Origin: Clostridium sp. D53t1_180928_C8
GTDB lineage: Bacteria; Bacillota; Clostridia; Clostridiales; Clostridiaceae
DNA: 64,000 bases
Direction: 5' to 3'
NCBI RefSeq assembly: GCF_015667795.1
Contig: NZ_JADPEL010000004.1
Location: forward strand, 79,451 to 143,450
Shown piece by piece: positions 43,921 through 54,800 of the stretch. Position numbers and translations under genes: made by a program. The notes below the pieces were generated by a model. The model made no database searches. It had not been told where the DNA came from and saw only the letters and a list, made by a program, of their open reading frames with translations. Positions within the stretch are counted from its first letter, which is position 1. Each line of letters begins with the position of its first letter.

Positions 43921-45501
43921 TTACATATATTTTTCTAAAGTTTCTGCTCTATTATAAGACTTTTTAATTATTTCTCTTGGATATCCTATATGATCCAATA
44001 GCTTAATTGCATTACGTGTTTTAGATACTCCTCTTTTTAATTTATAATCAAAGTTTAATCCCTTACTATCTACTTTTTCACTAAAATAGAAGAAATCATA
44101 ATTTTCTTTAAGAATATCTGTAAGTTCTCTATCATGTGTTGCAACTATTGATATACTCTCTTTACTATTAATATATTTTAATATTTCTGCAGAAGATGCT
44201 ATTCTTTCTATTGGATTAGTACCTCTAAATATTTCATCTATTGGACAAAATACTGGTAAATCTAAATCTAAAGCTTTAATTATTCTAAGTAATGCTTCAG
44301 CTTCTGCCATATAATAACTCTTTCCTAAAGTAACATCATCACTAGGACTAATTGAAGAAACTATATTAAAGAAACATGCCTCATATTTTTTAGTTAAAGT
44401 AAAATTGAATGTTTGAGCAAATATAATATTAAGTCCTATCATTCTTAAGAATGTAGATTTTCCTGCCATATTTGTACCTGTTAAAACAATTCCTCTCTTT
44501 TCAAAATTAATTGAATTAGGTACTGCATCTTTTATTAAAGGATGTACGCCATCAACTATATTAATACCTACTTTATCTACAAACTTAGGTTTAGTATACT
44601 TTCCTTTTATTTCTTCCTTATAAGAAGCTATTGATATATAACTTTCTATTTCACCAATTAAATAATATAAATCTAAAATATATTCTCTTTTTTCTTCTAA
44701 TAAATTAGCAATTCTGTAAAATGCAGTTTCTTCTAATAAAAATGGAATAGTTAAAATTTCAAAAACACCACCGCCAGTATTAGCAAGTTGAATTGGCTTA
44801 GTTGCACTATCTATACCCTTTAATTCCTTTAATAGTTCTTTAATTTTAACATTGTAACTTTCAATTACTGGATCTTTTACCTCTTGTATTTTTTTTGCTG
44901 AAATTATAATATTTCTTAAATAAAGTAATCCTTGTGATTTAACATTTTTTCTTTCCTTATCATTAATAAATACATTTACCCATAACAATATAAATGTAGC
45001 TAAAAGTAACATAGGCTCCTTTAATATTATAGAAAATAATATTGTTCCAAACATTAAAACTCTACCAAATAAAAGGTATAAATAATATTTTGTTTTATTT
45101 GCTTCTAACGATTCTATTATCATATCTAAAAACGTATTTTTTCTATCATATCCTAACTTAAAATAAATCATTTGCAATTTTGTTCTTAAATCAGTAGATT
45201 TTCTTAATGTTTCAACAAATTCATCTCTCTCATTTAACTTTTTCTTATCATGAAGTGGATTTCTAAGCATTTTATATAAAATAGCTTCCCCTGCACTACT
45301 ATAAGTCCTATCAACCTTAGCAAAAACTTCATCCATATTAAAGTCATCCCAAGTTTGATCATCTATTGTATATCCATCATGCTCTTCCATATCAAAATAT
45401 GCTCTAATATGTTTAAAATTTCTTTTCTTTTTTCGCTCTTCTCCAAAATCCTTTTGCATCATATCATAAAGCCCCAAAAGCGAATCCATTATATTTTTCA
45501 T
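43921..45501 (-). CDS. Membrane-associated MutS-family ATPase
   Basis: 526 residues with AGAGGTG before the ATG. The C-terminal ~200 residues form a MutS domain V ATPase: Walker A GTNMAGKST (about residue 342), SSISPSDDVTLGKSYYMAEA, Walker B PVFCPIDEIFRGTN, and ATHDREL. The middle is a MutS III-like helical lever. Two adjacent hydrophobic segments (about 133-178) look like membrane helices. It lacks the mismatch-reading and connector domains of MutS1 and the Smr nuclease tail of MutS2. Such MutS-like proteins are common in clostridia, but their role is not established; mismatch repair should not be assumed. Confidence 0.85.
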   Translation of the reverse strand: MKNIMDSLLGLYDMMQKDFGEERKKKRNFKHIRAYFDMEEHDGYTIDDQTWDDFNMDEVFAKVDRTYSSAGEAILYKMLRNPLHDKKKLNERDEFVETLRKSTDLRTKLQMIYFKLGYDRKNTFLDMIIESLEANKTKYYLYLLFGRVLMFGTILFSIILKEPMLLLATFILLWVNVFINDKERKNVKSQGLLYLRNIIISAKKIQEVKDPVIESYNVKIKELLKELKGIDSATKPIQLANTGGGVFEILTIPFLLEETAFYRIANLLEEKREYILDLYYLIGEIESYISIASYKEEIKGKYTKPKFVDKVGINIVDGVHPLIKDAVPNSINFEKRGIVLTGTNMAGKSTFLRMIGLNIIFAQTFNFTLTKKYEACFFNIVSSISPSDDVTLGKSYYMAEAEALLRIIKALDLDLPVFCPIDEIFRGTNPIERIASSAEILKYINSKESISIVATHDRELTDILKENYDFFYFSEKVDSKGLNFDYKLKRGVSKTRNAIKLLDHIGYPREIIKKSYNRAETLEKYM

Positions 45502-45613
45502 GCCACACCTCTTTTTATATATTAGGTTTAATATAAATATTTACATATTATTATACACTATAATCTTCCCTTATTACACAAAAAGCATCATAATATTCTT
45601 TTTTAAAATTAAA

Positions 45614-45657
45614 ATACCCCTATAAGTATAAAAATAATCTATACTTACTAGAGGTAT
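45614..45657 (-). terminator. Terminator of the MscS gene
   Basis: A roughly 16-bp stem with a one-base bulge (45614-45629 with 45641-45657), nine bases beyond the MscS stop. It is followed on the minus strand by TTTTAATTTT. Confidence 0.8.
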
Positions 45658-45666
45658 ATAGTTAAA

Positions 45667-46503
45667 TTACATTATTTTATTTTCCATTAAAGCTTCTTTT
45701 TTTATATGTAAATCCATTTGTGGATAAGGTATACTTATTTCCTCTTCATCAAATTTAACTTTAACTGATTCAAGCAAATCAAAATATACTTTCCAATAAT
45801 CACTATTATTAACCCAAGCTCTTACTACAAAATTAATAGCACTATCTCCATGAGCAGAAAGTGCTATAAATGATTCAGGTGTTTTCAAAATTAAATCATG
45901 ATCATCAACAATATTAGCTAATACTCTCTTTACTTTAAGAACATCTTGCTCATATCCCACACCAAAAGTTAAATCTACTCTTCTTAATTCTTTTGCTGAA
46001 TAGTTAACTATACTTCCATTTGCTAAGTTACCATTTGGCACAAGTATAAGTTTATTATCCACAGTTGCCATATGAGTATAAAACATTCCTATCCTCTCTA
46101 TAGTTCCTGCGTGTCCAGCCCCTTCAATATAATCTCCAACATTAAATGGTCTTATTAATAATATTATTACGCCTCCAGCAAAATTAGATAAACTGCCTTG
46201 TAACGCAAGTCCTATAGCGACCCCTGCTGATGCAAGTAATGCTGCTATTCCTGTAGTTTTAATTCCTACTTGATCTAAAAATATAAAAATTACTATTCCT
46301 TTTAATACAACTTCCATAAAAGTATCTAAAAAGGACCTTACTGTAGCATCTACATTTCTTTTTTCTAAAGTTCTATTCATTATATTTACTACTTTTTTGG
46401 CAAGTTTCCAACCAATCCATAATAAAAATAACCATATAACTAACTTTATTCCTTCTGTAGTTATCCAATTAATAATTTTGTTTATAATTTGTTCTAAATT
46501 CAT
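45667..46503 (-). CDS. MscS-family mechanosensitive channel
   Basis: 278 residues from the ATG at 46503. A GGGAGG lies 14 bases upstream, rather far, and the longer frame from 46536 has no ribosome site, so the start is not certain. There are three membrane segments. The pore helix reads TGIAALLASAGVAIGLALQGSLSNFAGGVIILL, the Ala/Gly-rich TM3 pattern of MscS. The cytoplasmic beta domain reads PFNVGDYIE...VPNGNLANGSIVNYS and is followed by the C-terminal alpha/beta domain. The channel opens under membrane tension and releases solutes during osmotic downshock. Confidence 0.92.
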   Translation of the reverse strand: MNLEQIINKIINWITTEGIKLVIWLFLLWIGWKLAKKVVNIMNRTLEKRNVDATVRSFLDTFMEVVLKGIVIFIFLDQVGIKTTGIAALLASAGVAIGLALQGSLSNFAGGVIILLIRPFNVGDYIEGAGHAGTIERIGMFYTHMATVDNKLILVPNGNLANGSIVNYSAKELRRVDLTFGVGYEQDVLKVKRVLANIVDDHDLILKTPESFIALSAHGDSAINFVVRAWVNNSDYWKVYFDLLESVKVKFDEEEISIPYPQMDLHIKKEALMENKIM

Positions 46504-46617
46504 AGTTATACAAAGCGCCTCCCTAATTTTATTCATTATTTTATTATATACATATTTAATTTTTTGTAAACTTTAAGTTAAAACTTTGAGACACATGTAA
46601 TGAATTACTAATTATTT

Positions 46618-46845
46618 TTATTTATCTTTATAAAACTTATATAAATAATAACTATTCACAAAGAATATAAATGAATTTATTATTCCTACTGGGTAAGCTT
46701 TTACTGTAAACCCATATATAGCAAATAATATGCACCCTATTGAATTTATTACTCTAAGCTTTACTATATCAGTCATAATTATGGATATAGCAATCATAAT
46801 TGATGCTACATATCCAACCCACTCAATTACTGGTATGCCAAACAT
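46618..46845 (-). CDS. Small membrane protein, YgjV-like
   Basis: 75 residues from the ATG at 46845, with TGGAG upstream. It has three closely spaced hydrophobic segments covering most of the chain and a short YKFYKDK tail. The pattern IEWVGYVASIMIAISIIM...LRVINSIGCILFAIYGF...YPVGIINSFIF resembles half of the YgjV-type inner-membrane family, possibly a half-size transporter-like module. Function is unknown. Confidence 0.6.
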   Translation of the reverse strand: MFGIPVIEWVGYVASIMIAISIIMTDIVKLRVINSIGCILFAIYGFTVKAYPVGIINSFIFFVNSYYLYKFYKDK

Positions 46846-46953
46846 TGTAACCACTCCATTCTAATTTTATTTACTAAAATTAGTTTGTACAAAATATCTT
46901 AAATTTAAAAAGTAAATTTATGTAATATGAATTGGATTTTTATTGTTAATTCC

Positions 46954-46981
46954 ATTAAATTTCTCTTAATATTCTCTTAAG
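46954..46981 (+). promoter_or_regulatory. Three 11-bp-phased direct repeats, OmpR/PhoB-type binding site
   Basis: Units begin at 46954 (ATTAAA), 46965 (CTTAAT) and 46976 (CTTAAG), exactly 11 bases apart, with TTCT between them. The array ends just before the -35 of the LTA-synthase-like gene. Direct repeats at helical pitch are typical for OmpR-family activators such as PhoP/PhoB. The regulator is not identified here. Confidence 0.5.
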
Positions 46982-46985
46982 TTAA

Positions 46986-47014
46986 TTTCAAAAAAAATAT
47001 TTTAAGTATATAAT
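46986..47014 (+). promoter_or_regulatory. Promoter of the LTA-synthase-like gene
   Basis: TTTCAA (46986-46991), 17 bases, TATAAT (47009-47014). A perfect -10 with a weak -35 fits dependence on an activator bound to the repeats at 46954-46981. Confidence 0.6.
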
Positions 47015-47071
47015 ATATTTGAAACTTGTAATTTCTCAAGGTATCTACCAGAAAGGAGTTATTATCTTATA

Positions 47072-48829
47072 ATGAAACTCAATTTTAAAAATATACCTAA
47101 GTACTTATTAATTATATTATATCCATTATTTTTATCAGTTTTATTAGAATATAATATATGTCAGAATTTTAATGGTACATTAAAGTTCTTAATGAAAAAA
47201 CCCAATATATTATTATTTAATATTATTATTTGCGCTATATTATTTACTATAATTTTCCTTATATTTAAAAAAGCTTATTTATCTATGGCCATTCATGGAG
47301 GTATATTTTACATCCTCTCATGTATTGAATATTTTAAATATAAAACTAGCGGAAGTCATTTAGTAATTAGTGATTTACTAATGACTAAAAATATAAGTGA
47401 TGTAGGAAAATTTGCTTCATTAAAAATTACTTATCCACTAGTTCTTAACTTTGTAATATTAGTTGTATATATTTTATTAACTTATAAAAACAATTTAACT
47501 TTAGACTTTTCACTTAAAAAGCGTATCTGTAGTTGCGTATTTATAAGTATGTTAATAACTATATTCTTAACAACTTCTATATCTGCTAAGATTTTTTCTG
47601 TTTTTGAAATAGAAACGCCTGCAGCTACTAATATTCTAGAAAGTAACGAACAATTTAGTGATATAGGTTTTCTGCCTTATTTAGCAAAGACTACATCTGA
47701 AAACTTAATGGATATTGTAAATCCACCAGAAAATTATAGTTATGACTCTATAAAAAATCTAATATCTAATAATGATGTAGATAATAATACTGAAAAAAAC
47801 ACTGAAAATACTCCTAATGTTATTTTCATTATGTCTGAATCCTTTAGTGATTTTAGAGTTTTTGATTCATTAAATATTAATAATGATATTTATTCAGGAT
47901 TTGATTCAGTTGGTTCTGAAGGATATGTTGGCAACTGTGTAGTTCCAACCTTTGGAGGATATACCACAAGAACTGAGTTTGAATTGTTAACAGGTTTACC
48001 AACCTATGCAATTAATACACCATCAGTTCCACAAAACTTATTAAAAAAGCAAGAATTTATTGATACTATTCCAAGTTACTTCAAAACTCTTGGTTATAAT
48101 ACAGCATATATTCATCCCTTTAGTAAAACATTTTATGATAGGGATACATTATATACAGAATATGGATTTGATAACCTATATTTTGACGATAGTATGACAG
48201 TTGAAACTGAAAACTTTAGAAGATATATTTCTGATAAAAGTGTTTTTAATCAAATTAAAAGTGTTTTACAGGCAAATAAAAGTCCAAGTTATATCTTTGC
48301 AACTACTATGCAAAATCACCAACCATACTATGCTGAAACTGCTGAAGGTGCAGACCAACTATCTTATTATTTAGCTGGTGTTAAAGAGACTAGTGATCAA
48401 TTAAAAGAATTTACAAATTGGTTAAAAGATTTTAATGAAGATGTAATACTTGTTTTTGTAGGTGATCACTTCCCATTCTTTACTCCTGATGATAATGTTT
48501 ATGATAGATTAGGAGTTTCTGATAATAATGCTGATTTAATTTACAATCAAAAATATATACTATGGAATAATTATGATTCTAGTATTTTTAATACAAATAT
48601 TAATACTATTTCTGCATTTTATATACCTTTTGTTTTATTAGATTTAATTAATTCTAAAGAAACAGATTTTATAGAAACTATGCAGAAATTAATGAATGAA
48701 TATCCACTATACTCACCAAGTATTCAAAGTTCTGATTCTAGAAATGAATCTTTAGATTTAATTACTTATGATAGAGTTATAGGAGAAAATTATAGTTCTA
48801 ATATTAAAAATAATGATAATATTAAATAA
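47072..48829 (+). CDS. LTA synthase-family sulfatase-fold membrane protein
   Basis: 585 residues. AAAGGAG lies 13 bases before the ATG, slightly long. Five N-terminal membrane helices (to about 185) are followed by an extracellular sulfatase/alkaline-phosphatase-like domain. That domain shows metal Glu in FIMSESFSDF, the catalytic Thr in FGGYTTRTEFELLTG, YIHPF, QNHQPY and FVGDHFPFF. Family knowledge: it transfers glycerol- or ribitol-phosphate-like groups from phosphatidylglycerol or a similar donor to build lipoteichoic acid or modify surface glycans. It is shorter than S. aureus LtaS, so the exact acceptor is uncertain. The gene is monocistronic with a strong terminator. Confidence 0.88.
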   Translation: MKLNFKNIPKYLLIILYPLFLSVLLEYNICQNFNGTLKFLMKKPNILLFNIIICAILFTIIFLIFKKAYLSMAIHGGIFYILSCIEYFKYKTSGSHLVISDLLMTKNISDVGKFASLKITYPLVLNFVILVVYILLTYKNNLTLDFSLKKRICSCVFISMLITIFLTTSISAKIFSVFEIETPAATNILESNEQFSDIGFLPYLAKTTSENLMDIVNPPENYSYDSIKNLISNNDVDNNTEKNTENTPNVIFIMSESFSDFRVFDSLNINNDIYSGFDSVGSEGYVGNCVVPTFGGYTTRTEFELLTGLPTYAINTPSVPQNLLKKQEFIDTIPSYFKTLGYNTAYIHPFSKTFYDRDTLYTEYGFDNLYFDDSMTVETENFRRYISDKSVFNQIKSVLQANKSPSYIFATTMQNHQPYYAETAEGADQLSYYLAGVKETSDQLKEFTNWLKDFNEDVILVFVGDHFPFFTPDDNVYDRLGVSDNNADLIYNQKYILWNNYDSSIFNTNINTISAFYIPFVLLDLINSKETDFIETMQKLMNEYPLYSPSIQSSDSRNESLDLITYDRVIGENYSSNIKNNDNIK

Positions 48830-48872
48830 AAAAAATGCAACTAAGATTTATTATTTCTTAGTTGCATTTTTT
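48830..48872. terminator. Bidirectional terminator
   Basis: A perfect 17-bp stem (48830-48846 with 48856-48872), flanked by A and T runs. It serves the LTA-synthase-like gene on the plus strand and the large surface-protein gene on the minus strand. Confidence 0.92.
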
Positions 48873-48897
48873 ATTTAAAATGAAGGTTAACTGTAAG

Positions 48898-51800
48898 CTA
48901 TTTTCTAATTTTCTTTTTATTTATTAATAATATATCTCCAATAGCAACTATTAAAATAGCAAATGTTAATATATAAATTGAAATCTCATTACCAGTTACC
49001 GGTAGGTTATTGTTACCTGAATTATAACCATTATTATTTGGTTTATTATCTGGATTAACTTGTGGTTTATCTTCTGTTTCTTCCTCTTTATCATCATCTA
49101 AATCTGGCTTTCCATCACCTTTAGAAGTATCTACTAAAGAATATATACCTAATAAATCACTCTCAAAAATAATATTATTATCCTTTACTACAAATTCAAT
49201 ACTTATTTTTTCACCCTTGGAATTTATTAAATATAAAAGTAAATTATCTTTATTATAATCTGCTGGTATTGGAATTGTAACTTTAGCTTTTCCACCAGTT
49301 GGTTGTACCTTTTCACCATTTACTTCTACAAAAATATCATATGATATAAATACATTACCTATATCCTTAATAATATTTAAAACATAATCATAAATAGACC
49401 CTGATTCAACTTTTTCTACCTTAAGGTCAGCTTCATTAGAAATAACGCCTTCCTTAGCCTCTACTCTTATTCCAGTTTCGGTATCTGTCTTGTCAAAAGG
49501 AAGCTTTTCATCTGGAATTCCTTGCTTACCATTTACTTTAACTATTATAGAGTCGGTATCCATAGTTATATTTCCATCTGAAACAGTAAAGACTACATAT
49601 ACTTCAGTATCATTTTCTGGTGTAGTTATATTTCCATTAACATCGATAATACCTTCTGGATTAGTAGTTTTTATTGATACATTAAGCCCCTCTTCAACAT
49701 TAGGTAATACTAATTTATTTTCTACAATACTTGGGCTATAATTATTATTTATTGAACTTATTGCATCTCTTACTTTATTTTCCCTTACTGTAACATTACA
49801 TATAGCTCTTATATCTGAATCTGCAACTGTACCTTCTACTGTAAATACAGATACTTTTTCATATAAATCTGAAGAAATACTATTCCATACAACGTTAACT
49901 TCACTAGTTGTACCATCTGAATAAGTTATAGTCACTACAATTGGTAATACTGGTTCTATTCCTGCTATTGTTTCTACATCAACTTCAGAAATTGATATAA
50001 TTGTAGGAACTTCTATCTCCGGAACCGCATATACCTTCCATTCAATAACACCTAAACCTAATTTACTTGGATATAAATTCATTCTTAATGCTGTTGTTGT
50101 TACAGCTTTAAATGTTGTTCTATTGTATTGATCTGCTTCTCCACCTAAACCTACTGCATCTTCAACATACTTCCATTCTCCATTTTCAGCAAGGTATTGG
50201 AAATCTACTGAACCTGGCATATTTATTCCACCACCATCAGTGAAGTAATATACGTCTGTAGCATCAATTGTTACTGGGCTTTCCCAAGTATATTGTAGCC
50301 ATTCATCTAATCCTTCTTCACCCCAGTTATGCCATAATCCATGACTCTTATCACTAGAGTTTACTGGATCAAATCCATCATTTATAGTAGTTATTCCACC
50401 TAAATCTGAATTTGTATATTTTGCTGTTGGAGTCGCATCTGGTGCTATATTTGTACGTTCAACTTCTGGAATTTCTTCTTCCTTACCATTTACAACTACC
50501 TTACAAATTGCTTTAACATCAGTTCCTTCAACTGAACCATTAACTGTAAACTCACCATCATTTTCATACTTATCTTCACTTATTTCATCCCAAACTACAT
50601 TATATCTAGCTATTGTATTATCTGAAAGCTTAGCAGTTACCTTTTTAGGTAATACTGGTTTAATACCTGCTTCAGTTTCTACTATAACTTCTGCAAAACT
50701 AACTACTACTGGATTTTCTGGTTTTGTTTCTGATACTACTACTTCACATATAGCTTTAATATTAGAACCTTCAACTATACCTTCTACAGTAAACTTACCT
50801 TCATTTTCATAAAGCTCTGATGATATTTCATTCCAGTTAACTTCAACTTCTATTTCAGTATAATCACCTAAAATACCTTTAATAGTAGTTGGTAATTCTG
50901 GTTTGATACCTGGCTTAGTCCATATACTTTCAGTCATATATCCTACTAACTTTTGTTCGTATATACCCTTTATAAAGTTATTATCTAAAGCTGTACTATA
51001 AACTCTAAAATCATCTAAAGCAAATTCATTCATAATAGTTCCATAATAGTTTTTACTAATTAACACTTGCTCTGTAACTGGTTTACTTATAGTTTTAGGA
51101 CTTCCCACAACTTCAATTTCTTGAGCTACACCATTTCTATAAATATTACCTGTTTGTGTTTTAGAATTCCATGTTATAGCCACATTAACCCACTCATCTT
51201 CACCAAAGAATTCGCTAGCTGATGCATTTACTTTAAATCCTGTTGATCCTCCATCTATCCACATACCTACTGGTGATCCTGATGTTGCATTAATAAACCA
51301 TCCTGTTGTACTCCAATCTCCTTTTGCCCATGCAATAATAGCTTCTCCTCTTAATGCAGTTTGTCTATTTAACCAATAAGAAATTGTTACATTTGGTGAA
51401 GCAAAATCTGTTCCTGCATTTTGAACTGCAATAAAGTTACCATTGTCTCTATTCATTAACACTCCACTGTTTGATTTTCCATCAACTAATGTACTTTCAA
51501 TATCAGTTCCATTAATTACTGCAGTGTGTACATTACCAGATAAATCTTCAATTTTATTTTCATTAATTTCATCAAAGCTATATCTAGCTACTAAATATGG
51601 ATTTTCATCTGCTGAAATAACTTCAATATTTGCTATAGCCTTTAGATCTGTTCCTTCTAAAGTTCCATAAACTCTAAATTCACCAGTTGTAGCGTATAAA
51701 TCCTTTGTTAATTCATCCCAAATAACTTCAGACTCTCCATAAGTTCCGTTTGATAAAATTCCATTAACCATTTCTGGAAGCTCTGGCTTAACAGTTTTAT

Positions 51801-54800
51801 AAGTCATAACATTAACTTCTTCAACTTTTTCTAATACTATATCTTCTTTTATTTCATATCTATCTTTTATTTCCTCTGCTGAAAGAGCCTTTGTTAAAAT
51901 GTAGAATTCATCTATTGCTCCATTTAATAATGAAACACCTTCAAATTGTGATTTTCCTATATAATTTTTAGGAGTTGTTTCTAAATCTGCTAAGTTAAAT
52001 GATATATTTGTATTTTCACCTTCTAATACACCATCAACATATAATGATGCAGTACTATTGCTAATAGTTACAGTTATATTTTTCCAATATCCTGAAACAA
52101 ATTTTTTGTCTGATTTAATTACAATATCTTTGCCATTATCTAAATCTGGAATAGTTAATTGTGCTTTACCCCCCTCTACAAATGATAGATATAAGCATTC
52201 ACCATCTACATTACCAAGTTCAAATAATCTTGATCCTGATATCGGAGCTTCATTAAGATTTACATAAGCTGAAATTGTAACATCTTCAACTCTCTTAGTA
52301 ATATTCTTAGGTAATTGTACATATCCAGTTTTTCCATTAAACTTTATAGCATTTCCAATCTTACCTTCAATAATCTCTCTTCTTGCAACTATATCCCCAT
52401 CATTATTAGATCCTGAAGTATCTTTTACAGTATCTTCTTCAATACTATCAAAGGTATATTCTAATAATACCTCTGGTAGTGGTGGATCTTCCTTAACTAT
52501 AATAGTTACTCTATCTGAACTTGATAATTCACCATCACTTACTACTAATTCAAATTCATAAGCTCCAGCCTTAGTTACCTTTCCTTTTGTTATTAACTTA
52601 TCACTATTTTCTAATTTAGCTTCTCCACCTTCTGGTCCACTAACCATTTTCCATTCATAAGTTAATTCTAAGTTTGGATAACCGTCATCAGTAGCATTTC
52701 CCTTTAAAGTAAAGCCTTCAGAACGTAAAGTTTCACTTCCTTCACCTGCTTCTACAACTGGAGCTGTATTTTCAGGAGTTTCTCCTAAAACAATTGTAAC
52801 TTCAGCATCAGTTTCTGGCATTGGTACATTAACAACAGCATCTTTTCCCTCTATACAATTAAATTGTCCTGCTACTTCTCCATTTACTAATAAGTCATAA
52901 GAACCAGCCTTAAGACCAGTAAATGATATAGCAGAATTATGAGCAGTTTTATTTAAGTTTTTAATATTGAAAGTAGCACCTGTTCCATCTTTATTTACTT
53001 TAGCTTGAGTATATTGATCATTATCAAACTCAATATATATTTCTTCATCTATTAAGTTTAATTTCATAAATAAACCATCTTTAGGAACTATAGTGTAATA
53101 TTCGCCATTATCGGTAGCTTCACATCCATATCCGAATAAACCAAATACAGGATCCACAGTTACATCCGAAGATAAAATTTGTAATGCTCCAAACAGACCT
53201 AAATCAGCCTCACCAGCCATTTGTCTCCAACCATTATGAAGAGTTCCTCCACCAGTACCTTGTCCCCCTAAGTTACCTTTTTCAGCTTGGTATGTCCAAG
53301 AAACTGTACCTATATTGTCTTCAGCACCGCACATTTGTCCTGAATTTATAGCTGTTAAGTTCGCAATTTTACCAGCATAGTTTATTCTTTCAGCATAAGC
53401 TTTTTCTTCTTGCGTCATATCATTATCTTGAAGTCTTAGCCAGTCATCCATACAGTATCCTGCTAATGAAGCTGTGTATTGGAAGTTCCACCAATTTTCA
53501 CCACATATTGTTGTTGGAACACCATAATGATACCAAACAGATTGTAATCCACGACAAGCTCTTGTCTTCCAATCTATTTTTTCCATCATTTCTGTATTTC
53601 CTTGAAGCTTAGCTAAAGTGTAAACAGCTTCTTCACCAGTATTATCGTAAGTATACTCTGATCCATATGGATACTTAGTATTTTTAAAGTTGTTATATTT
53701 CTTTTCCATAATATCTTCTATAGTTTTAGCTTCATCATAGAACCCTTCTACTTCTAAAGCTTCAATTATAGCTGGAGTTGTTAATTCTCCCATAAGACCA
53801 GTTTCCCAGTTATACGCAACTCTATCTCCATATAAAGCTTTCATTATATTGTAAGCCCTTAATAAATAAGTTTCTGGAGATTCTATATAGTCAACCATTT
53901 CCGGATACTTTCTTGCTATTTGATACATTGAAAAATAAGTGTTATATATGTGTGGATAAGCATATCCTCTATAAGTTGGTGTTGTATTTGGTTCTGGCAT
54001 TAAGAAGTCATGTATTAAATAATCATCTTGATGCTCTGCCATTAATCCATTCCAAATTGCAGTATCTAAATACTCATCAACAGCTATAATTTGTTCAACA
54101 ACTGGTTGGTATACATTCTTTTCAGCTAAGTATTCACCATGAGTTAATCCCCAGTCATCTCCCCATCCCCAATATCCATTGAAGACACCTCTTTTACTTT
54201 GTGTATCCATCATCCAATCATCAAATACTTTATCATATATTTCTCCTGGGGCATCCCATTGAGTTTTTTCAACCATAAAGTCTCCATGAGTTTCTAAAGC
54301 ATCTGCAACAGGTTCAATAGCATAGAACTGTAATACTGTCTCTTTTCCATCTTCATAGTATATATGAACATTATTTTGTCCAAGACAAGATAATCTTATT
54401 TCATATATATGATGAAGTTCTCCGTCAACAGTTTTACTTTCTAAATATTCAAAAGATGTTCCTACATTTTTTGTACATGGTATATCTTCATGTTCACAAG
54501 TTTTTTCTCCTGAATGTAAATCTGTTTCATGAGGACATTCTATTTCTATTTTTGTTATTTGGTCTACATCATTTTTATAATGTAAATCAACTTTAGCTGG
54601 CATATCAGTAGAGAAAATCATCCCTGGAAGTGCAACAGCATCAATTAATCCCTCTTCATAAAGTGTAGTTTTCATATCTGCTTCATCTTGTGCAACTGAA
54701 AAGTTAAAAGCATATGTTTTACTTTCATTTGCCTCTAAGAATAAAGAAGTATTTTCTAAGTATCCTCTATTAGTTTTCTTTATTACATTGGAATGTATAT

